A stretch of DNA of 39,611 nt, from the NCBI GenBank assembly GCA_020650975.1, contig JAIPMN010005994.1, forward strand, positions 9,965-49,575. Direction: 5' to 3'. Shown here piece by piece: positions 32,890 to 39,611 of the stretch. Under the pieces are notes generated by a model. It was not told the DNA's origin. It saw nothing but the letters and a program-made list of their open reading frames with translations, and made no database searches. Numbering within the stretch: position 1 is the first letter of the stretch; each line of letters begins with the position of its first letter. Made by a program: the position numbers and the translations under genes. Source of the DNA: Apostichopus californicus (Eukaryota; Echinodermata; Holothuroidea; Aspidochirotida; Stichopodidae).

Positions 32890-34721
32890 TATAAAACGAA
32901 GTTTTCTAGACTCCTTTTTCTGTAATATAAATAAGCAAATTATTTACAACTGCTTTAAACAAATCATCGTCAGAGAATAAATTAGACAAGTAGCAGTGAT
33001 GTACAACTTCAAGTTGGTCATCAACCAATTTTTAAAAAAAATTTCATCGAAAAAAATGTCAGCAGTTGATATAAGCTAACAGGCACTGTATCTCAGGAAG
33101 GGAAACCAGGAAGCAAGTTGGCTTTGTGATTCCTTGACATAAAATGTGCTCAAAATTCCACATATCTGATTTATGTAGAGCAAGTGAGTTAAATTTGTCC
33201 AAGAATTAAGTGAGAACCAGAAAAGTATGTTAGCAAGTATGTTAGCTGGCATCTATTTTCCACTCTTCCTTTCCCTTAAGTATACAGTAATCCTTTATCC
33301 ACATTTTCCTGGAAAAGACCAGATTTGGTGTTAAGTGTTTTCCCATTACTCATGGTATGTCAAAGGTCGTATAACCACACCGTGAAAGAATCAAATCTTC
33401 ACTTGGCTTAAAACATGTTATAAGAATTGATGGATTTCTCAACATGAAAGAAAGAAACTTACATTTGACAAATATAAGTTTCCTTATAAAAAAAAAAAAA
33501 TTAAAAAAAACAGTCTCTCTTTGAGATGACAGTGATAATGATGAATACCCGATTAGCTTAGAATTAACAAAGAGGTAGACTAACATTAATGTTTAACATT
33601 AGTTTCAACTTCTTATAACAGCTTAGTATTCTCATACATCATAAAACATGAAAGTTTTGTATAGCAAAATAGCAGAGATCATATCAATTATTGAAACTTT
33701 TGTTCAAAATTTGAAAGGAAGTAAATGTCTATAGTAGATGAATATCAATTATATCTGGAAACCAACAGATGTCTTGAAATACCTCCCCCCCCCTCTAAAT
33801 CCCCACCTACCCCTAACAAATTTCAAAGGTATGGAAAGTCATAGTTAATGCTAAGTTAATTATGAGCAATACAGAAAATAAAAATTTGTTTTCTACAAGG
33901 GTAAATTAAATTTTTTAATTAGAAATATCCAATATCTTCTCATCATATATTTATTTCTGTCCAGAGAAATAAATAGTTTGATAATGCCATTGTCTTTAGG
34001 CAGCTAATTTTCAACCATGTTTAATGATAATCTGGCAGTGCAAAATTACCTTTCAGAGGTTAACATTGCTGAATTTCAAATTGATGAATAATATACTGTC
34101 AAAATTCTTCAATGTGAGTAAACAATTTTAGAGCAAAACATAAGTGGAGAGAGAGACAAAAAAAACAAAAATCAGTTTTTGGAAAGATATCAGTAAAATT
34201 CCATAACATTTACCTAAAAGGATGGTTTATGATCTTATGAAGAAAGAAAAAGAAAGAGGTTAAAGAATTGTTAAAGCAAGGCCTTTAATATTCAAGATTT
34301 TTTACCGAATGTCATTTATGATATGGCAGCTTTCTGCATTATTTATAAGATATTCTATAGTAATATAATATCGTTTTCTTATCAGTTTATTGTGACTCAT
34401 GAACTCTACAAATTCTTTCGGACTGCTTTTAAAATAAAAAATTGCATATCTACGAATTGAATCCAATTAAACTTCTCTTCAAACTTCAATATTAAATATT
34501 TGATCTGGGCGTCAAACTGGCAATACTGTTATACTACCTCTAACCATTATTTGTACACGTTCAGAGCACAGCATTCTAATTGCATCCATGGAATCAACTA
34601 TCACATCTCAGTAATTGCTGTCACTGAGATATTCTTGCATGTGAGCCAACTTTTGAGCTCAATCCAACAACCTATGACCTCATCGTTAAATTATCAATAT
34701 TAATTTTTTTTATCCATAAGA
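32890..34721 (-). other. OTUD7 3' UTR region
   Basis: AT-rich, no supported coding sequence on either strand, no tandem repeat. It is probably OTUD7 3' UTR in whole or part. Confidence 0.45.
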
Positions 34722-37700
34722 TTAACCTTGGTAGCATTTTGTACAATAAAACTGTGTTTTCTCAGTTCCATAAAAGGAACAGTCCTTATTCCTGCATTGC
34801 ATTGAAACTTCTCTTCTGGGAAGGACACCTCTAGGGGCTGGGACTGGACCATTACTGTTGCCACTGGGACCAAGTGTCGCGCTCTTAGCAGGACCTCTCT
34901 TCCCTGGACTGCCAACTGTGTTGTAGTGCGGAGGGCTGCTACCCGCCGTACGGGCGGTTCTCGGTTCTTTGTTAGTGCCGGGGCTACGTGGAGGATTACT
35001 GACTGCGTTGTATTGGGGAGGGCTGCTACCCACCGTACGGGCACTTCGCGGTTCTTTGTTAGTGCCGGGGCTACGTGGAGGATTACTGACTGCGTTGTAG
35101 TGCGGAGGGCTGCTACCCGCCGTACGGGCACTTCTAGGTTCTTTGTTGGTGCCGGGGCTACGTGGAGGATTACTCCTAGAAGATTGGGACCCAGCGGTCA
35201 TGTTATTGTGCACGGGGGCATTAGGGGCGTGACTACTATTTAAGGGACTAGTAACCTGACCTCCTTTGTTGCTCGTGTGATTACTTGACCTCTGATTGGC
35301 TGATGGGTTAGGCACTACTCTAGAGGCACCAGTTCCTCCTCCCCCTCCTCTCAATGAGTGCATCGCCTGTCCATAAGATGGAGGATGCGACCCATCTGTG
35401 GCATCTTTACACGAAGAAGAAGAAGCTGTAGGAGTCTTCCTTCTTTCGGACTTTCTACGAGCCGAGTCGACGTAATCTTTGATCAGGTTCTCGTACTCCG
35501 GATGCCTCTTGTTCGACAGAGCTACTCCGATGATGAAATCCGGAGACTTAAAATCCGAGACGGTCACTTTTTCCTGGCCGACGGACCTTTTAGATGATGA
35601 TGATAATGGAATTTTTACAAGGTCTAAATACTTATCGAGCAGTTTTAAGTTTTCCTCTGAGGTGAGTTCAGCAACAATGTTCTTTGAATCGTTAAATTTC
35701 CAGGCCAGGCCAGGATCTACCGCAAACTGCACTCTGAGTATTTTATTACCTGCATCGGTTATAGGTATGATATCTATAAAAGATAGTAGAAAAAGGGTTG
35801 ATTAATTTGCAAGTTGCATCGCACTGAGTCAATTCCGTACTGATAATGTGCATTTTTAGGCCCGGCTAGCCATGTTTCGTACGCAACCAGTCCACGATGG
35901 ACTCATCCTACCTAAATGTCTTCATGAGGCTAAGCTTAGTTCTGTTCTTATTGACAAATAACTACCACAGTTATCTCAACTCAAATACATAATATACCAT
36001 GAATTTTTTATGAATCATGCAAAAGTCTCTAAGAAAAAAACATCACTCACTTGGAATACTTTTCTTGGTGCTATTCATCGGTAGGAGAGCGCAGAAATGG
36101 GACGCATCGTAGGCCAAGACTATCGGTGATCTGCAGCATTTCTCCGGAGGGCTCTCAAGAGGTAGATAAATCCCACCAAAGGTGTTCGGAGCTAACGGTT
36201 CCCCGTTTTGGTCACGGAGCAGTTTGTCCGAGACGACTATTATCGGTCTGAGTAAGATGTGTGCCAACACGAAGACGTGGATTTCTTCCAAACTCTCGTA
36301 TGTGACATCTGCCGACATCGAGCTGTCAAAACAAATCAGTGTTTGTTGTTTCTGAGAATAATACTAATCTGAAATCTGCTCTTTTTCTGGAGAAGATCTC
36401 TGTTTCAAATTTAAAGCAGATTGTGTACAGTTTTTGAGATATTTTGGTCAGGGCAGACTTCAAACCAGCCGTTGCTGGATGTGAACAGTTACATTACATG
36501 TAAAGAGTGGATACCCTCACTTGGAGAAGCACAGGATTAGTTTGAACTCAAAACTAGCAGGCAAGATATCTTAACTGATTACTGATTCAGCCACAGGTAT
36601 ATCCCTACACTTCAGCCGCAGAAATATCACTGACTTCAGCCCCAGGAATATCCCTTGACTTCAGCCGCAGGTATATCCCCAGACTACAGCTGCAGGTATA
36701 TCCCCAGACTTCAGCCGCAGGTATACCCCTCGACTTCAGCCGCAGGAATATCCCTCGACTTCAGCCGCAGGTATATCTCTTGACTTTAGCCGCAGGTATA
36801 TCCCTCGACATCAGCCGCAGGTATATCCCTCGACATCAGTAATAGCTATATCCCTTGACTTCAGCCGCAGGTTTATGCCCGACTTCAGCGGCAGGTATAT
36901 CTCTCCTCTACAGCCGAAGGTATATCCCTCCACTTCAGACACTGGAGTTTCCCTTATATTTTCTTCCACTCATTAACCAGGATGTACATACAAAGTTTTG
37001 AAGCTCAATCAACTTTTACACTACTGTACATGTGTCCTTTGAAAGTACCAAAAACGATTGACAAGTTGGCTTGTGCTGGAAGAGGATGTAAACATCCTAT
37101 GTTGTAACAAGGAGACTTACTTGGCCTCCTCCTCCTCCTCCAACTGCTTCCCTGGAGATCGATGGTGTCTCGGCTTGGTGGAGGATAACTTCAATACATT
37201 CTCCCATTCAGTTTCCCACTCAGCTGCTGTGTACTCTAAACCAAGCTAGCGATTCAAAACAGAGAGAAAGTCCTTTTTTTTTGTGACGCTTTTTAATACT
37301 CCAGAGGAAACGAAAAAGTGCAGTAAATTACATTCCTATACTCATTACCTAGCATTTTGTAATATGTCAAATGAGAAAATTTGAAGTGAATGATGATGAT
37401 GATGATGATTCTATATTCAGCATCTATTTCAAAACAGGTAAATAACATTCTACAATAATAATTGGAGGCTCTCACAAATGTCCATCTCAGTAACTTCAAA
37501 GGGAAACTCAACAAATAATACAACTTTTTTTTCAGTTTCTTATTACATCTTTCCAAGGGAACCTTGTTAAATGCAAAATGGGCTTCTCTTCACCTGCCTC
37601 TTTCAGAAAAGTGTTTGCTAATATCTGATGCAGCCCCAGACATCTCTTCATACTCTGAAGCTGAGAGCCCCAGTCTAATGGACTTGTTTTTGTTAATGAA

Positions 37701-39611
37701 AGCTTTTTGCAAAATGTGAGTTATTAGTAAACATGTGGTTCATTGCACCTTGTCCCCTCCCCCCCCCCCACCCAATAATCAGGGACTCATGTTTCAGCTA
37801 CAGTAGTGAATTGGAGGCCCTTACAATGGAAGAAAGAACAGACTTAATTAACATATCTGGTTAATTGCTGTGAATACATTGAAGAAAGAACAGACTTAAT
37901 TAACATATCTGGTTAATTGCTGTGAATACATTGAATTGAGAGAATTAGAGAACAGATTGGGAGGGAGGGTGGGAGGGAGGAAGGGCAGGAGGGAGGGAGG
38001 GGGACAGGAGTTTTCAACAGTAGCATCAGAAAATATGAGAAGATCCTTTGATTTATGAATTTTCAGTTTTTGTTAACTTTGAATTAATCTTCCATATTTC
38101 ACTTACTTCGTTTCAATTCTCGACACTTAAAGGCCAACTTAAATGCTCTCGAGAGTCAAACAAACTAAACTCCAAAATGGGTAAAAGGGATTAGTTTGAA
38201 CTAACTTTTGTATGGTCTGTGATCAGATATATGCTCTCCTGACTGTGTAGGAGGTTATAGTAAACAGTCACAATAAATAAACCACTTGACAGTCAAAACG
38301 AAAAACCAAACCTACTATTGATCTTTTCTAATAAACCAATTTAGTAGGATTTCTGCATATATGACTATTAGCTATTATACGTGTATTAAAGATCTCCATT
38401 ACTGTAGAAAATGATATCCTCTTTAATGGCTGCCTTGAAGTTAAGAAAAGTTGGCTATTTTTAGAACATAAATAATAAACACTATCATCTTTATGATAGC
38501 AATTTTTCAAACATGCAACATAAAATATTTTACATTTTAATAAGTTATATTGTTCAGTTTGTATTTTAGTGTTTGACTTTAATTTTTTTTTATTATTCTA
38601 CTTTTGGTATCTGCAAACTGTAAGAAGCAATATCAAAAGTATACTCTCTCCTCGAGACTCATTCCATCTTTCCAAAAACAAAGTACCCTTCGATCATCAG
38701 AGCAGATGGCTGGAGACTTTGCAACAGATGGATAACCCCAGGAGGAAGTAATAAAACTGCGAGAACCATCTGCATCTCGTTTGGCTTTGCACATTTTACA
38801 TGTTTTCTAAAAGGATTACAGAAACTGTTAGAGGCTGCGGTGGGATGCCCTCGGTGGTATTTTTTCAACACTCCGTATTCTTCGGTATCGAAAACTTGGC
38901 AAGTCTGAAATCTTCATTTATAATTTTAATCAAAGCTGAGAATGAGGGTGTCCATAAGGTCCAAGGAAAAAAACAGGAGGACCAATCAAGGTGGAAATGT
39001 GCTACAACAAAAAACATTCGAGGATCTTGCGCTAAAAATAGCAGAGCGTGAAATTAACTTCCGAACATGAAACATCCTATACTGATTGACACTGGGCTTG
39101 GATTTGTATCCGGCCCAGATCAAGTAAAAAAACTTCCAGCTTCAAATCAAACCTGCAGTACAAACGACACTTTAAGCAGTGTGACTTGAGCTCAAATGTC
39201 AAATTTGTGGCGTAATCGCTTTCAGAATCAAAAACTTTTCTTCCAAGCATCCTCGGGGTCAGATGTTACCTCAGGCGTATTATAAAGACACAGGCTGTGG
39301 GGGAGACGGAGATTCAGGGAGTGAGGGGTGGGAAAGGCAGAATCAGGAGGTGTGGGAGAATCGAGTGTGAGGGAGGGAGAATCAGGGGTTGAGGGTTGGG
39401 AGGGGAAGAATCAGGGAGTTAATGGAAATTAACCTATTTGTTCTGGAGGAGGGGAATTTGCTCACCTCTCGGGGTGAGGGATGGAGAATTAGGGGTGTGA
39501 GAGGAAGAATCAGGGAGTGAATGGACATTAACTGTTCTTGTTCTGGAGGAGGTAAATGTGCTCACCTCTTGGTTGACTTGCATCTGTTGCCTCTTCCATC
39601 TACGCTGTATC
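34722..39611 (-). CDS. OTUD7B: OTUD7/Cezanne-type deubiquitinase, 3' part (partial)
   Basis: OTU-family deubiquitinase; vertebrate Cezanne (OTUD7B) prefers Lys11-linked chains and restrains NF-kB. Exons seen on the minus strand are 39566-39611 (5' cut by the window edge), 37121-37245, 36051-36322 and 34722-35773. They give 497 aa to the TAA at 34722-34724. The first residues, [13 protein letters not shown], match the helix after the OTU catalytic Cys region. [28 protein letters not shown] and [13 protein letters not shown] follow; His at 36097-36099 is the catalytic His. The catalytic Cys lies outside the window. Next come FAVDPGLAW, a basic RRKSERRK, a Gly- and Ser-rich region, three 29-residue repeats and a C-terminal A20 finger. 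It is shorter than human OTUD7A/B in the disordered part. A single invertebrate gene before the A/B split is likely. Confidence 0.93.
34734..34796 (-). other. OTUD7B: C-terminal A20-type zinc finger
   Basis: CRNKDC-x11-C-x2-C with SFYG after the second Cys, four residues (C, Y, Q, G counted from the last Cys) at the very end of the protein. This is the ubiquitin-binding A20 finger found at the C-terminus of OTUD7A/B. Confidence 0.92.
34914..35174 (-). repeat. OTUD7B: 87-bp in-frame coding repeat, three copies
   Basis: Three 29-residue units, each starting [14 protein letters not shown] and ending SSPP(H/Q)YN. The nucleotide units are almost identical, so amplification is recent. Each unit carries one PPxY: 35097-35108 (PPHY), 35010-35021 (PPQY), 34923-34934 (PPHY). 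A fourth PPSY lies upstream at 35373-35384. Because 87 is divisible by three, several other frames also stay open here; those are artefacts. Confidence 0.95.
36051..36322 (-). other. OTUD7B: OTU catalytic-His exon
   Basis: 90 full codons, phase 2 in and phase 1 out. Contains the OTU core from [15 protein letters not shown] to MNSTKKSIP. The His in SHFCAL is preceded by AYD, as in vertebrate Cezanne (AYDxxHFSAL). Confidence 0.92.
36585..36955. repeat. About 24-bp minisatellite in an OTUD7 intron
   Basis: About 14 units of cttcagccgcaggtatatcc + ctcga, with point changes. It lies between the exons at 36051-36322 and 37121-37245. Confidence 0.92.
37829..37932. repeat. Perfect 52-bp tandem duplication
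   Basis: 37829-37880 and 37881-37932 are identical, each starting gaagaaagaacagacttaat and ending gctgtgaatacatt. In an OTUD7 intron. Confidence 0.95.
37965..38010. repeat. GGGAGG-rich tract
   Basis: Run of gggaggga and gggtgggagg words on the plus strand with many G triplets. It can form a G-quadruplex on the plus strand, which is the template strand of OTUD7. Confidence 0.8.
39290..39545. repeat. Degenerate purine-rich repeats beside an OTUD7 exon
   Basis: Irregular units of roughly 25-35 bp around agaatcaggg(a/g) and gtgagggagggag. The last part is a 100-bp duplication that copies the OTUD7 splice donor (gctcacctct at 39460 and 39560). Confidence 0.8.

Larger units (their letters stand above)
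37246..39289 (-). other. OTUD7 intron without further genes
   Basis: Apart from the 52-bp duplication and the G-rich tract I see nothing supportable. Open frames near 38659-38871 (minus) and 38800-39051 (plus) match no family I know and lack a phase-compatible fit to the OTUD7 exons. Confidence 0.5.

Noticed and set aside
34700..35243. Long alternative-frame open reading frames on both strands over the OTUD7 last exon
   Set aside because: They exist because the 87-bp repeat is a multiple of three, which keeps other frames open. The true frame is fixed by exon phase, the OTU-family sequence and the A20 finger.

Overview
This is animal nuclear DNA. The genes are split into many short exons with canonical GT-AG introns of roughly 0.3-2 kb. 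The sequence is AT-rich and carries tRNA-derived SINE copies, a dead LINE tail and many minisatellites. The proteins are closest in layout to deuterostome orthologues and the compact introns fit a marine invertebrate. An echinoderm is my best guess, but the species cannot be fixed from this window.

Layout: (1) 1057-5482, minus strand: a complete five-exon pyroglutamyl-peptidase I gene (PGPEP1, 200 aa predicted) with the full Glu/Cys/His catalytic triad. (2) 5483-6452: a short head-to-head interval, probably a shared promoter region. (3) 6453-29657, plus strand: a complete 25-exon PAN2 gene (1195 aa predicted), the catalytic subunit of the PAN2-PAN3 poly(A) nuclease. WD40, linker, inactive UCH and DEDDh exonuclease parts are all present. 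A 3' UTR follows to about 31530. (4) 31.6-32.45 kb: minisatellite-rich intergenic DNA. (5) From about 32.9 kb to beyond the right edge, minus strand: the 3' part of an OTUD7/Cezanne deubiquitinase gene, with the last three coding exons and the end of a fourth. The catalytic-Cys exon and the start lie outside the window. PAN2 and OTUD7 are convergent; PGPEP1 and PAN2 are divergent. The three genes belong to separate pathways (peptide turnover, mRNA deadenylation, ubiquitin editing) and I see no functional cluster.

Every exon junction listed was checked for reading-phase continuity. The most interesting signals are a CCCH zinc finger of poly(A)-binding spacing inside the PAN2 UCH region, absent from the human protein as I recall it; an in-frame 87-bp triplication in the OTUD7 last exon that multiplies a PPxY motif; a 40-bp tandem duplication that created the present PAN2 stop codon; and duplicated splice-site pieces in a PAN2 and an OTUD7 intron. 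About a dozen minisatellites and several recent tandem duplications show that local duplication has been very active here.
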